A stretch of 40,747 nucleotides of DNA. It comes from Halolamina rubra (lineage in GTDB: Archaea; Halobacteriota; Halobacteria; Halobacteriales; Haloferacaceae). The stretch is taken from contig NZ_BBJN01000003.1 in the NCBI RefSeq assembly GCF_000739555.1, positions 1 to 40,747 on the forward strand, given 5' to 3'. A model generated the notes under the pieces. That model did not search any database. It had not been told where the DNA came from and saw only the letters and a program-made list of their open reading frames with translations. A program made the translations under genes and the position numbers. Position 1 is the first letter of the stretch, and the number at the start of each line of letters is the position of its first letter. Positions 1 through 7,000 of the stretch are shown piece by piece.

Positions 1-114
1 CGCGAGGCGCCGTTCACGGCGACCGTTCCGGGTTCTCCGCCCGCGACGGCCCGACAACGGTTCTCGGACTCCTCGTTCACACCGTTCGCTCGTCGTCGTC
101 GAGAACCGTGAGAA
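1..114. other. Host flank left of attL
   Basis: This short segment lies outside the attachment repeat and is read as host chromosome downstream of the original tRNA-Met gene. I see no gene in it. It contains a perfect 10-bp inverted repeat, ACGGTTCTCG at 57-66 and CGAGAACCGT at 100-109, ending only 5 bases before attL. The dyad could be a host terminator or a binding site; nothing in the sequence decides which. Confidence 0.6.
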
Positions 115-134
115 GGCCGGGGCGGGCTCCGAAC
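115..134. repeat. attL: attL: 20-bp copy of the tRNA-Met 3' end
   Basis: Bases 115-134 are identical to 40597-40616, which form the acceptor stem and part of the T arm of the tRNA-Met gene at the right end. The bases on either side of the two copies differ. An exact 20-bp copy of a tRNA 3' end next to an integrase gene is the classic mark of tRNA-directed integration. A small dyad (AACAT at 132-136, ATGTT at 138-142) straddles its inner edge and could be a recombinase core-binding site. Confidence 0.9.
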
Positions 135-170
135 ATGATGTTTACATGGCCCGCAGGTGAGCGTAGTCGT

Positions 171-1424
171 ATGACCGACCAGCCGAAGACAGCCATCAAG
201 CGCAACGTTGAGCGCTGTCGCGAGCGGGATGGCCTCGGTGATGCTGACGCCGAGGCGATCCTCGACGCCCACCACCACATGGAGCTCGTCGGCAACGCCG
301 GCGTCTCCGACAGCCACCACAGCGACGTGTTGATGCGCGCCGTCAAGATCGCCCGCGAGACTGAGCCCGGCACGCTCGCGGCCGCCCTCGAGGATCGTGA
401 CGCCGCCGAGGACGTCGTCCGCTGGATCAACCGCACCTACGACAACCCCGAGACGAACCGTGGCTACCGACAGGCCTTCCGCGCCTTCGGCCGCCACTCC
501 CTCGGTGTCGACGAGCTCCCGGAGTGTCTCGACTGGGTGCCCGCTGGCTACCCGAGCAACTACGATCCCGCGCCCGACCCCGCGCAGATGCTGCGCTGGG
601 ACGATCACATCAAGCCGATGCTCGAGGGCTGTAACAACGTCCGCGATGAGGCGCTGGTCGCTCTCTGCTGGGACTTGGGCCCGCGGACCTCCGAGCTCCA
701 CGAGCTCCAGGTCGGCAACATCTCCGAGGGCGACTACGGGCTGACTGTCACCATCGAGAACGGGAAGAACGGTAGTCGATCGCCGACGATCGTCCGCTCC
801 GTCCCCTTCGTCCGCGACTGGCTCGAGCGCCACCCCGGCGATCGCGACGACTACCTCTGGACGCGGATGGACCGGCCCGAGCGTGTCTCGCGGAACTACC
901 TGCGCGACGCGTTGAAAAACGCCGCCCGACGTGTCGATCTCGACCTGCCGGCGACGCCGACGCCCACGCGGTTCCGGAAGTCCTCGGCCAGCTATCTCGC
1001 CAGCCAGAACGTCAACCAGGCCTTCCTCGAGGATCACCACGGCTGGGTCACCGGTTCCGACAAGGCCGCTCGCTACATCACCGTCTTCTCCGACCAGAGC
1101 GACCGGGCGATCGCCGAAGCCCACGGCGTCGACGTCGACGTCGAGGACGACGGCCCGGACATGGTCGAGTGCGTCCGTTGCGAGGCGCTGAACGATGCCG
1201 ACCGCTCGCGCTGCCGACAGTGCGATCAGGTCCTCAGTCAGGAGGCCGCCGAACAGGAAGCGCTCGTCGATCGCGTCCTTTCGCGACTCGACGACCAGCT
1301 GCTCGAGGCCGACGACCGGGACGAACGCGCGGAGCTCCTCGAGGGGAAGCAGGTCGTCGAGGAGCGCCGGTCCGACCTGGACGTTGACGCCCTCCATCAG
1401 TTGCTCTCCTCCGGCGACGCCTGA
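171..1424 (+). CDS. int: Provirus integrase (tyrosine recombinase)
   Basis: Tyrosine recombinase of 417 aa that would join the viral circle to the tRNA-Met gene and excise it. An N-terminal helical, SAM-like DNA-binding region (about 1-125) precedes the catalytic domain. Visible catalytic residues are Arg172 (GPRTSE), Arg269 in RKSSASYLA, His289/His290 in HHGW, and the nucleophile Tyr302. The usual HxxR histidine position is Thr266. A C-terminal C4 zinc ribbon (Cys334, 337, 348, 351) and a helical tail follow. The ATG at 171 is chosen because the frame stays open upstream to a GTG at 108 only by running through attL into host DNA. The gene lies 37 bases inside attL, as expected for a tRNA-targeting integrase. 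Confidence in the family is high. Confidence 0.93.
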   Translation: MTDQPKTAIKRNVERCRERDGLGDADAEAILDAHHHMELVGNAGVSDSHHSDVLMRAVKIARETEPGTLAAALEDRDAAEDVVRWINRTYDNPETNRGYRQAFRAFGRHSLGVDELPECLDWVPAGYPSNYDPAPDPAQMLRWDDHIKPMLEGCNNVRDEALVALCWDLGPRTSELHELQVGNISEGDYGLTVTIENGKNGSRSPTIVRSVPFVRDWLERHPGDRDDYLWTRMDRPERVSRNYLRDALKNAARRVDLDLPATPTPTRFRKSSASYLASQNVNQAFLEDHHGWVTGSDKAARYITVFSDQSDRAIAEAHGVDVDVEDDGPDMVECVRCEALNDADRSRCRQCDQVLSQEAAEQEALVDRVLSRLDDQLLEADDRDERAELLEGKQVVEERRSDLDVDALHQLLSSGDA

Positions 1425-1561
1425 CTCGCCAGTTCGAGGGCGGCACTCAGTTCCGGATCGTCGTCGGCGACTCGCTCGGCCAGGCGCTCGAGCAGTTCGT
1501 CCTTCTCACTCTCGCTCTTCCGCTCGGGGTCGCCGTCCGTTGGTTGGTGTCTCGTACTCAT
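1397..1561 (-). CDS. Small acidic protein, last gene of left operon
   Basis: A 54-aa charged, mostly helical protein (starts MSTRHQPTDGD) with no family I recognise. Its ATG overlaps the stop codon of the preceding gene (1558-1899) by four bases (ATGA), which suggests translational coupling. The last 28 bases overlap the 3' end of the integrase gene on the other strand, so the two genes converge. Function is unknown, and it could be a chance extension of the operon, but the coupling and the GC-rich third codon positions favour a real gene. Confidence 0.5.
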   Translation of the reverse strand: MSTRHQPTDGDPERKSESEKDELLERLAERVADDDPELSAALELASQASPEESN

Positions 1562-1899
1562 CGGTCGTATTTGGTAAACCGCTCAGTGGTTGATCGAGTC
1601 TGTTCGACGGGGCCGAACTGCGCCTCGACGGCCTGGCGAACCGCTTCGCCGTGGTCGTTGGTGATCATCTCCTCGCGAACGCTGTAGCAGGTGACGAGCC
1701 GGTTCCCGCGCCGGAAGATCACGGTCTCGGACTCTCGGTCGTAGCGGGCCTCGTCGTGCCGTGGGACGCGAGCGTGCCCGTGGGGCGCCTCGGCGATGTC
1801 GAGCTCCTCGCCGCGCAGCCAGGCGTGGTGGGGGTGCTCGACGGCGTTGCCACGCATCGGCCAGCGAACGGCGCCGAGGTGGGCGGTGATCTTCGGCAT
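1558..1899 (-). CDS. Hypothetical protein, 113 aa
   Basis: Starts MPKITAHLGAVRWPMRGNA at an ATG that shares one base with the stop of the membrane protein gene before it (TGATG). It is rich in His and Arg in the first half (EHPHHAWLRGEEL) with a mixed alpha/beta pattern (ETVIFRRGNRLVTCYSVREE) in the second. There is no signal peptide, membrane segment or cysteine cluster. I do not recognise the family. Its place in the PadR-headed operon suggests an early or lysogeny-associated role, but that is inference from position only. Confidence 0.72.
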   Translation of the reverse strand: MPKITAHLGAVRWPMRGNAVEHPHHAWLRGEELDIAEAPHGHARVPRHDEARYDRESETVIFRRGNRLVTCYSVREEMITNDHGEAVRQAVEAQFGPVEQTRSTTERFTKYDR

Positions 1900-2063
1900 C
1901 ACCGGGACCACCTCATGAGGCCGAGCATGGCGAGCGCGATCGCGGCGGCGGCGAGCCCAATCTCTTCGGCGTGGTGGAGGATCGTCGCGAGCGCGCCGAA
2001 CAGCGTCACGGTGCCCGCGGCCACGATGATGTACGACATCCAGCGCGTGGGGGCGATGCTCAT
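1899..2063 (-). CDS. Small protein with two membrane segments
   Basis: A 54-aa protein starting MSIAPTRWMSYIIVAAG. Two hydrophobic stretches (about 9-28 and 35-50) are joined by the short loop HHAEEIG, so it is probably a membrane hairpin. The start codon overlaps the stop of the upstream zinc protein by four bases (ATGA), and its own stop overlaps the next start (TGATG). Small two-helix proteins of this size in viruses can act as holins, superinfection-exclusion factors or host-membrane modifiers; nothing here picks between these. Confidence 0.65.
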   Translation of the reverse strand: MSIAPTRWMSYIIVAAGTVTLFGALATILHHAEEIGLAAAAIALAMLGLMRWSR

Positions 2064-2212
2064 CGACACACCTCCACGTCGTCGAACGTGCAGAGCGCGA
2101 CGCTCCCGCAACGCGGGCAGTCGGTACCGTGGGGGGCGTTCGGAAACAGCCGGTCGCAGTTGGCACAGCGGTGCGTGGCACACCCGGCGCCGGACGACTG
2201 GGCGTCCGCCAT
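2060..2212 (-). CDS. Zinc-ribbon microprotein
   Basis: A 50-aa protein (MADAQSSGAGC...) with CANC and CPRC pairs about 14 residues apart, the layout of a small zinc ribbon, plus two further cysteines. It is coupled to its upstream neighbour through TGATG and to its downstream neighbour through ATGA. Such rubredoxin-like microproteins are abundant in haloarchaea and their viruses and usually mediate protein or nucleic-acid contacts. No specific partner can be named. Confidence 0.65.
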   Translation of the reverse strand: MADAQSSGAGCATHRCANCDRLFPNAPHGTDCPRCGSVALCTFDDVEVCR

Positions 2213-2358
2213 CAGAGGCTCACCCCCTCCCACTTCTGGGCAGTCGTCTCGAGCCGGTCGGCGATGTCCCGGAGGTCCTCGGCGTCGAGGTCCGCGGAGT
2301 GGCGGCGGATCACCTCCTCGATCTCGTCGCGGGCAGCCGAGTCGGTGCTACTCGACAT
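2212..2358 (-). CDS. Small helical acidic protein, 48 aa
   Basis: Starts MSSSTDSAARDEIEEVIRRH and looks wholly helical with an amphipathic pattern. The ATG at 2358 lies inside the end of the preceding gene (2348-3517) by 11 bases, and the stop is fused to the next start (TGATG). I do not recognise it. The chain of overlaps on both sides and the codon composition are the only support for its being translated. Confidence 0.55.
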   Translation of the reverse strand: MSSSTDSAARDEIEEVIRRHSADLDAEDLRDIADRLETTAQKWEGVSL

Positions 2359-3517
2359 CGGCCACCTCCTGGACGGTCTTGATCCGGTCCTCGATGTCGC
2401 CGACGATCTCGAGGCTGTCGGGCTGCTTTAAGGTGAGGTGCCAGCAGACGGGTTCGAGGTTGTCGACGTCGACGTCCAGCGTCTCGGCGGCCTCGATCAC
2501 CGTCGACGCATCCGCGACGGCGTTGAGGATGTCCTCCAGGACGACACGCGCGGGCAGACTGCTGTCGGCGACGATCGACTCCGGATCGCGACCGTTCCAC
2601 TCGGGGCCGTCGTCCTGATCATCGGCGAGCGAGTAGAGCTTCCGGCGCCCGTCGTCCGGATCGTCGCGAACGGTAAGCCGGGTGGCCTCTTTCAGGTCGT
2701 CGCAGGCGGCGTAGAACTCGGTCTGGTTGCCGTCGACGCGATCCCGGAGGTCGCTGCTCCGGAGTTCACCCTCGGCCTCGAGGATCGAGATGATCTCTTT
2801 GGCCAGTGGGTCGGCGGCGGACTCGCCTGCGGCCGCCTGGTCGTCCTGTTCGTCCTCGTCGTCGGTCGCGTCTTCAACCGCGTCAACGGTCTCGTCGTCC
2901 ACATCGGGCTCGACCTCCCGCTCGCCAACGGCAGAGTCGTTGGTCTCGTCGGTGTTCTGGTCCTCACTCTCATCGGCGAATCTGCATTCGTGTTGCTCGC
3001 CATCCCCGAGGTGATCAAAGACATCGGCACCGCCGACATCGGCCTTGATCCGCGCGGCCAGTGCAGGACCGACTCGGCTGACCTCCGTCAGATCGGACTG
3101 CTTGGCAGCCTCGAGATCCTCGATCGTCTTGTAGCCGTGGCCGGCCAGCAGGCGCGCCTTCCGTTCGCCGACGCCGCTGACCGACAACAACTCCCGAGGG
3201 GCCTCGGGTGCCTCCTCCTCGAGTTCGTCGACGATCTCCTCGGCGTCCATGTCGGTATCCTCGAGCGCTTTTTCGGCCCCCTGCATCTCGATCGAGACCG
3301 TGGGTGGCCGCGCGCCACGTAGCGTCGGCCTGTGGGCTGACTCCAGACGCCCCTCGTCGATCTCGACCTCGATCGTCGCGCGGAGGGTGTCGTCGTGCAA
3401 AATCCGCGTGTCGGTGTCGGTCACCTGGGTGCCTTCGCTCTCGATCGCGTCGACGAGCTCTGCGAGGCGCTCGTAGCGGTCGGGCGTGTCGACCGCGTCG
3501 GCGCTGTCGGCCGCCAT
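2348..3517 (-). CDS. HhH and winged-helix DNA-binding protein
   Basis: Protein of 389 aa. Residues about 109-160 form a tandem helix-hairpin-helix domain with the glycine turns SGVGERKARLL and SRVGPALAARI, as in the Rad51/RadA N-terminal and UvrC-type non-specific DNA-binding folds. An acidic low-complexity linker (about 180-235) leads to a winged-helix-like region (238-298) and a second small helical domain (320-360). It is therefore probably a DNA-binding adaptor; no catalytic motif is visible. The ATG at 3517 is used because it follows the usual TGATG junction with the preceding gene. The frame is open further upstream, but only through the shadow of that gene. The exact role is unknown. 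Confidence 0.78.
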   Translation of the reverse strand: MAADSADAVDTPDRYERLAELVDAIESEGTQVTDTDTRILHDDTLRATIEVEIDEGRLESAHRPTLRGARPPTVSIEMQGAEKALEDTDMDAEEIVDELEEEAPEAPRELLSVSGVGERKARLLAGHGYKTIEDLEAAKQSDLTEVSRVGPALAARIKADVGGADVFDHLGDGEQHECRFADESEDQNTDETNDSAVGEREVEPDVDDETVDAVEDATDDEDEQDDQAAAGESAADPLAKEIISILEAEGELRSSDLRDRVDGNQTEFYAACDDLKEATRLTVRDDPDDGRRKLYSLADDQDDGPEWNGRDPESIVADSSLPARVVLEDILNAVADASTVIEAAETLDVDVDNLEPVCWHLTLKQPDSLEIVGDIEDRIKTVQEVADVE

Positions 3518-4326
3518 CAGGCACCACCCCCGTCCGGATCGTTGACGGTGTCCAGGTCGTCGAGGCTCTGCTGGTCCTCGCCACCGCCGTCGGTGGCGGC
3601 CACCTCGGCCCTGTCCTGCTCGTCTTCGGTGAGCGTCGCCTGGTCGGTCTCCTCGTCGTCGACGTCGGGGATGTAGAGGTGTGGAAGCACTTCCTCGCGG
3701 ACCCACGCGCCGAACACTTCGGCGATGGTGTCGGTGTAGAGGGCGACGTAGCCGCTCTCGTAGACGATCCCCTCGACGCGCGTGTCGTCCCAGAAGTACT
3801 CGAAGCCGAGGCCGATGGTCCCGCTCTGGGCAGCCTCGAGGTCCGCCGAGCGGTGGTAGTCGATGGAGGTCTCCTCCATCCCGCCGCCGTAATCCTCCTG
3901 GCGGCTGACGTTCCAGGCGTTGGGCGCCTCGGCCTCCTCGCGGATCCGCGCGGCGAACTCGTCGACGTCGACGCGCGTCTCGGTCACTTCGACGCCGGTC
4001 TTGGCTGCGATGCGCTTGACCAGCCACTCGCCGTCACTAACCGACGAGACGCCGATGAAGCCGGGGTCGGTGGCGACGTCGGCGTAGAACTCCACCATCT
4101 TCCGGTTGATGACGTCCTCGCGAGAGGTGGAGATCTTTCCGTGGTCGATGTGGACCTTCTGAATCTGCTCCTCGACGTAGTCCGCGGCGGTCCCGAAGTA
4201 GAGTTCGCGACCGTCCAGGTACTGGACGCCCTCTGCGTCGACGGCCGGCAGTTCGCCGTCCATCTTCGACTCGATCGTCGGGTCGCGTGCCTCGTTGAGG
4301 GTAAGGAACAGGCTGGCGGCGTGCAT
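3517..4326 (-). CDS. Hypothetical protein, 269 aa
   Basis: Starts MHAASLFLTLNEARDPTIES. The first 215 residues look like a folded alpha/beta domain with several aromatic strands (GTIGLGFEYFWDD, GIVYESGYVALYTDTI). The last 50 are acidic and disordered, ending in a Gly-rich tail. There are no cysteine clusters, nucleotide-binding loops or membrane segments. Coupled on both sides by TGATG junctions, it is the largest gene of unknown role in the left operon. I cannot assign a family. Confidence 0.8.
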   Translation of the reverse strand: MHAASLFLTLNEARDPTIESKMDGELPAVDAEGVQYLDGRELYFGTAADYVEEQIQKVHIDHGKISTSREDVINRKMVEFYADVATDPGFIGVSSVSDGEWLVKRIAAKTGVEVTETRVDVDEFAARIREEAEAPNAWNVSRQEDYGGGMEETSIDYHRSADLEAAQSGTIGLGFEYFWDDTRVEGIVYESGYVALYTDTIAEVFGAWVREEVLPHLYIPDVDDEETDQATLTEDEQDRAEVAATDGGGEDQQSLDDLDTVNDPDGGGA

Positions 4327-4868
4327 CAGGCCTCACCTCCGTCAGCAGCGACCTCGGCGTCGGTGTCCCAATCCGCATCGTCTGCCGCCTCCATCGCCTC
4401 GTCGAGGCAGTCCCAGTGGACGTCCTCGCCCTCGAACGTCAGCGGCGGGTCGTCGGCCTTACGGTCGAGCGGCTCCTCACAGTGGCCGCAGAGCTGCTGG
4501 CCACCGTCGGCCGCGACGCGCGTCGACGCCGTCTCAAACCCCGCCTCGAGCGCGCCCGGATCGGTGTCCGGGTAGTCGTCGGCGCCGTTGCTGACGGCCC
4601 AGCGAACGGCGCCGTTGAGGGCGTCGGGCGTCTCCGCGGCGACGGCAGCGCGCTGGGACTGGCGGAGCTCGAGGCCCGAACAACCGCTGCAGAACCACAT
4701 GCCTGGGCGGGCGTCGGAGTAGCCACCGTTGGGGGCGAACTCGCCACAGCCTGCGCAGGTGGGATCGGCGTCGTGGTCGTGATCGACGGCCTGGGCGTTG
4801 TGCTCGGCACGGCAGTTCGGACAGCGCCCCGGCGTCGATGTCCGGCCGTAGCAGTCGGGGCAGCGCAT
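4326..4868 (-). CDS. Multi-zinc-ribbon protein, 180 aa
   Basis: Contains five CxxC pairs: CPDC (3-6), CPNC (16-19), CAGC, CSGC and CGHC, which can form two to three treble-clef or ribbon zinc sites. The CGHC pair near residue 130 is followed by a second half with HWDCLDE, so the C-terminal site may be C2HC. The rest is acidic and helical. It is coupled by TGATG to genes on both sides. Proteins with this layout bind nucleic acids or protein partners; a transcription or anti-defence role is possible but not shown. Confidence 0.78.
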   Translation of the reverse strand: MRCPDCYGRTSTPGRCPNCRAEHNAQAVDHDHDADPTCAGCGEFAPNGGYSDARPGMWFCSGCSGLELRQSQRAAVAAETPDALNGAVRWAVSNGADDYPDTDPGALEAGFETASTRVAADGGQQLCGHCEEPLDRKADDPPLTFEGEDVHWDCLDEAMEAADDADWDTDAEVAADGGEA

Positions 4869-5245
4869 CAGGCGCCCACCTCCTCGATCCGCGCGTCAAC
4901 GTCGGCGATCAATTCGTCCTCGAGACTCTGCGGCCCCGCATCGGCCTGTTCGACGACGATCTGGCCGCCGTGCGGGTTCAGTACGCCGGCGGGCCATTCG
5001 CCGAGCCACACCATCGCAGTCCCCGGCTGGAGCGAGGTGCGGTCTCCCTCGGCGGGGACGTCCTCGGCGTTGTGGCGCTCTTCGGTGTCGGCGTTCATCG
5101 CGACCGTCCAGTCGCGATCGCGGTCTATTGCAGGGACGATCGTTATCCAGACGCCGTCGATGCCCGACCCATCTTCAGGGACGGCGCCTTCGGCGTCGGC
5201 GAGCCCGGCCAGCCGGGCGAACAGTTTGCTGACCTGCTCAGGCAT
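4868..5245 (-). CDS. Hypothetical protein, 125 aa
   Basis: Starts MPEQVSKLFARLAGLADAEG. The middle has a beta-rich section with hydrophobic strands (GVWITIVPAIDRDRDWTVAM, TAMVWLGEWPAGVL) and the end is helical and acidic. The start ATG overlaps the previous stop by eight bases in the ATGNNTGA pattern common in this genome (here ATGCCTGA). No family is recognised. Confidence 0.72.
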   Translation of the reverse strand: MPEQVSKLFARLAGLADAEGAVPEDGSGIDGVWITIVPAIDRDRDWTVAMNADTEERHNAEDVPAEGDRTSLQPGTAMVWLGEWPAGVLNPHGGQIVVEQADAGPQSLEDELIADVDARIEEVGA

Positions 5246-5489
5246 CGGCCTCCACCTCGTGCTCGTGGGGTCCGGTCTCGAGCTCGCGACGGTTACCAGG
5301 CACCCCCATCCCGAGCTGCTCGGCGTCGATCGCCGACCGTTGGGCCAGCGCCTCGTCGAGATCGCGGAGGTGCAGAATCGCGGCGCCGGCGTGCTCGCGC
5401 TCGGTCTCGTTGAGAGAGCCGAGTTCGAGACTGGCGACGGCCTGCAGCGCGTTCTGGACTGACGAGTGAGCGTCGTCGACGTGCTCCAT
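5238..5489 (-). CDS. Small helical protein, 83 aa
   Basis: Starts MEHVDDAHSSVQNALQAVAS. It is mostly helical, with a His/Glu-rich C terminus (TGPHEHEVEADA) that could bind metal. The start is fused to the stop of the PadR-like gene (TGATG), so it is probably translated with the regulator. Function is unknown. Confidence 0.68.
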   Translation of the reverse strand: MEHVDDAHSSVQNALQAVASLELGSLNETEREHAGAAILHLRDLDEALAQRSAIDAEQLGMGVPGNRRELETGPHEHEVEADA

Positions 5490-5872
5490 CAGGCGTCACC
5501 TCCGTCGAACGCGCGGCCGAGCCACTGGACGTGATTCCGCAGAACGTGCGCCCCGTCGGTGGTGAGTTCGTAGAGATTCGTCCGCTTGTCGAGTTCGCTC
5601 TTCTCGACCAGCCCGTCGTCGACGAGCTCATCGAGGTTCGGATAGAGGCGGCCGTGGTTGACCTCCTCGTCCATGTACTCCTGGAGGGCCTCCTTGATCG
5701 CGAGGCCGTAGCGTGCCTCCTCAGCGAGGATCGCGAGGATGTCCCGCTGGAACGCAGTCAGATCCGTCGCGTGGGTTCCGGTAGGCGCTGCATTACGATT
5801 GGTGTCGCTCTCGGTACTACTACCGCGGTCTGTGGGGTTACGCTGATTACCCCGCGTGTCTGATTCGGACAT
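5489..5872 (-). CDS. PadR-family transcription regulator
   Basis: A 127-aa protein. After a polar, disordered N terminus of about 40 residues comes a PadR winged helix: LTAFQRDILAILAEE, RYGLAIKEALQEYM, then the recognition segment VNHGRLYPNLDELVDDGLVEK and the wing KRTNLYELTTDG. The short helix after the wing would make the dimer contact. The ATG at 5872 starts MSESDTRG just inside a region packed with dyads; an upstream in-frame ATG (5950) would place coding sequence across those dyads, so it is disfavoured. It heads the left operon and faces the winged-helix gene at 6078, which suggests that the pair controls early transcription or lysogeny. Confidence 0.85.
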   Translation of the reverse strand: MSESDTRGNQRNPTDRGSSTESDTNRNAAPTGTHATDLTAFQRDILAILAEEARYGLAIKEALQEYMDEEVNHGRLYPNLDELVDDGLVEKSELDKRTNLYELTTDGAHVLRNHVQWLGRAFDGGDA

Positions 5873-6077
5873 GGGTCGGCTCCGGGTTGCTTGCGTTGAG
5901 CCCCAGGGTAGGGGCCGACCCACCGCCGACGCGCTGCAACGCGTCGGCATTTTGGTGGGTCACCTTCGTCTATACCTGCCTCCCCTAAATAGCTTACTGA
6001 CAGTTGTTAATCTCTGCTTTCTCTATGGGGAAGGACTGATTAACTCGGGTGCTGTACACTCCCTTATCGGTGGGCCT
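5873..6077. promoter_or_regulatory. Divergent control region with large hairpin
   Basis: This non-coding stretch separates the PadR gene (minus) from the winged-helix gene (plus). GGGTCGGC at 5873-5880 is mirrored by GCCGACCC at 5914-5921. A long stem-loop spans 5917-5961: outer arms GACCCACC and GGTGGGTC, inner arms GCCGACGCG and CGCGTCGGC, loop CTGCAA, with a one-sided bulge ATTTT. Beyond it the DNA becomes AT-rich, with a TATA-like CCTAAATAGC near 5984-5993, about 85 bases before the plus-strand start. The hairpin could be a terminator, an operator or an mRNA leader structure. Confidence 0.65.
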
Positions 6078-6374
6078 ATGAGCACCGCAACAGCAGACAC
6101 GACTACGATGCGTCAGCCAGCGGAGTGGATGACTCCGGCCGACGACCGGATCCTCGAACTGATCCGGGACCGTGGCAACCTCACGCCGAAGGCGATCTCC
6201 GACTTCGGCGGTCCCACTCGCCAGTACACCAGCGAACGGTGTGCGAAGCTGGCTAAGTACGGTCTGCTCGAAAAGGTCCACCACGGCCTCTTCGGCATCA
6301 CCGACGCCGGCGAGGCCTACCTCGACGAGGAGCTCGACGCCTCCGAGCTCGAGCCCGCCGACGACGCCGAGTGA
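6078..6374 (+). CDS. PhiH1-repressor-like winged-helix protein
   Basis: A 98-aa protein with a single winged-helix domain: TPADDRILELIRDRGNLTPKA, DFGGPTRQYTSERCAKLAKYG, then the wing LLEKVHHGLFGITDAGEAYL. This is the pattern of the small haloarchaeal regulators related to the halovirus PhiH1 repressor. The tail is short and acidic. The ATG at 6078 is preferred to the earlier in-frame ATG at 5856 because the upstream part would read through the regulatory dyads. It is transcribed away from the PadR gene, so the two probably form a genetic switch (inference). Confidence 0.82.
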   Translation: MSTATADTTTMRQPAEWMTPADDRILELIRDRGNLTPKAISDFGGPTRQYTSERCAKLAKYGLLEKVHHGLFGITDAGEAYLDEELDASELEPADDAE

Positions 6375-6630
6375 TCTCCGCTTCTGACTGACTCGCCCAC
6401 CGGGCAGCGCCGCGGCTGCCGAGCGTCGATCGTCGACGGGGACAGCGCGGCGCATACGTGACCCGACACACCACACCGTAAAAGCGGTATTCCGGTTGGT
6501 TCCGACCGGTTCCGATCGCTGATAAACCTCCCGCCAGCTGTGGAATCTGCCGGTTCCGATCGGACTTCCGGACGGTGCCGGGCCACGCATACCCTCACCG
6601 ACGGGGCGGTGCACCGTATAAGTCCGAGAA

Positions 6631-6654
6631 GGGGGGTTGCAAACGCAACACCCC
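6631..6654. repeat. GC-rich hairpin with AAAC loop
   Basis: GGGGGGTTGC at 6631-6640 pairs with GCAACACCCC at 6645-6654 around the loop AAAC, with one mismatch in ten pairs. It may act as a terminator for the plus-strand gene ending at 6374 or as a protein-binding site. A CCCC tract follows rather than a T tract. Confidence 0.6.
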
Positions 6655-6693
6655 TCCCCGGAGTTTTATAACAGGTGCGCAGTGCCGGAGAGG

Positions 6694-6737
6694 CTTAACC
6701 AACACCAGCGTTGCAACTGGCTGGATTGTTGGTTAAG
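6694..6737. repeat. 44-base near-perfect palindrome
   Basis: Outer arms CTTAACCAACA (6694-6704) and TGTTGGTTAAG (6727-6737) are perfect over 11 bp. Inner arms CCAGC and GCTGG enclose the loop GTTGCAACTG, and only AT is left unpaired on one side. A TATA-like TTTATA at 6664-6669 lies about 25-30 bases upstream, the spacing expected if transcription began at the hairpin. It also lies 20 bases past the stop of the minus-strand operon, so a terminator is equally possible. Confidence 0.75.
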
Positions 6738-6757
6738 GACTGCAGAAGGACGTGCGC

Positions 6758-7000
6758 TCAGTCGCTGCGGAACTGCTGTTGCCACCAGCGCGAGCGCACG
6801 AACCGCTGGCTGCAGCCAGGCGAGTGGCTCAGTTCGTCGATGCCTGGCGAGGGATCCTCGGTCAGCAACACGTCGGCGCCACACTCGCTACAGCGGACGA
6901 GCTTCGGCTCGCCCATCTTGTAGCCGTCCTCGGAGATCGGTGTGCGCGACGCGACGAGCTCGAACTCGGTGCTCGGATCGGCGAAGGAGCGCCGACTCAT
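6758..7000 (-). CDS. Zinc-finger protein, last gene of middle operon
   Basis: An 80-aa protein starting MSRRSFADPSTEFEL. A CSEC pair and a later HSPGC give a probable C3H or C4-like zinc site (VRCSECGADVLLTEDP then ELSHSPGCSQRF). The start ATG overlaps the previous stop by four bases (ATGA). The gene ends 20 bases before the large palindrome. Family not recognised; a nucleic-acid-binding role is a reasonable guess only. Confidence 0.7.
   Translation of the reverse strand: MSRRSFADPSTEFELVASRTPISEDGYKMGEPKLVRCSECGADVLLTEDPSPGIDELSHSPGCSQRFVRSRWWQQQFRSD

Larger units (their letters stand above)
6375..6757. other. Gene-free segment with iterons and hairpins
   Basis: This is the only stretch over 300 bases without a gene, between two converging genes. 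It holds three copies of GGTTCCGA (6498-6505, 6508-6515, 6552-6559), the first flanked by CCGGT/ACCGG arms (6492-6496 and 6505-6509). TATA-like patches lie at 6615-6620 and 6664-6669, and two strong hairpins follow (6631-6654 and 6694-6737). I find no credible reading frame. It could be an origin of replication, a bidirectional terminator region or the source of a small structured RNA. Confidence 0.6.

Noticed and set aside
2348..4027. Longer version of the HhH gene starting at 4027
   Set aside because: The extra 170 residues are an Arg-rich shadow of the preceding gene; the start at the TGATG junction at 3517 is far better.
3208..4575. Plus-strand frame of 455 codons in the left operon
   Set aside because: It runs antisense over two coupled genes with better codon composition and ends without relation to any junction.
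5856..6077. N-terminal extension of the winged-helix protein to 5856
   Set aside because: The added part would translate the regulatory hairpin region and lacks homology to the domain; the ATG at 6078 fits the family length.
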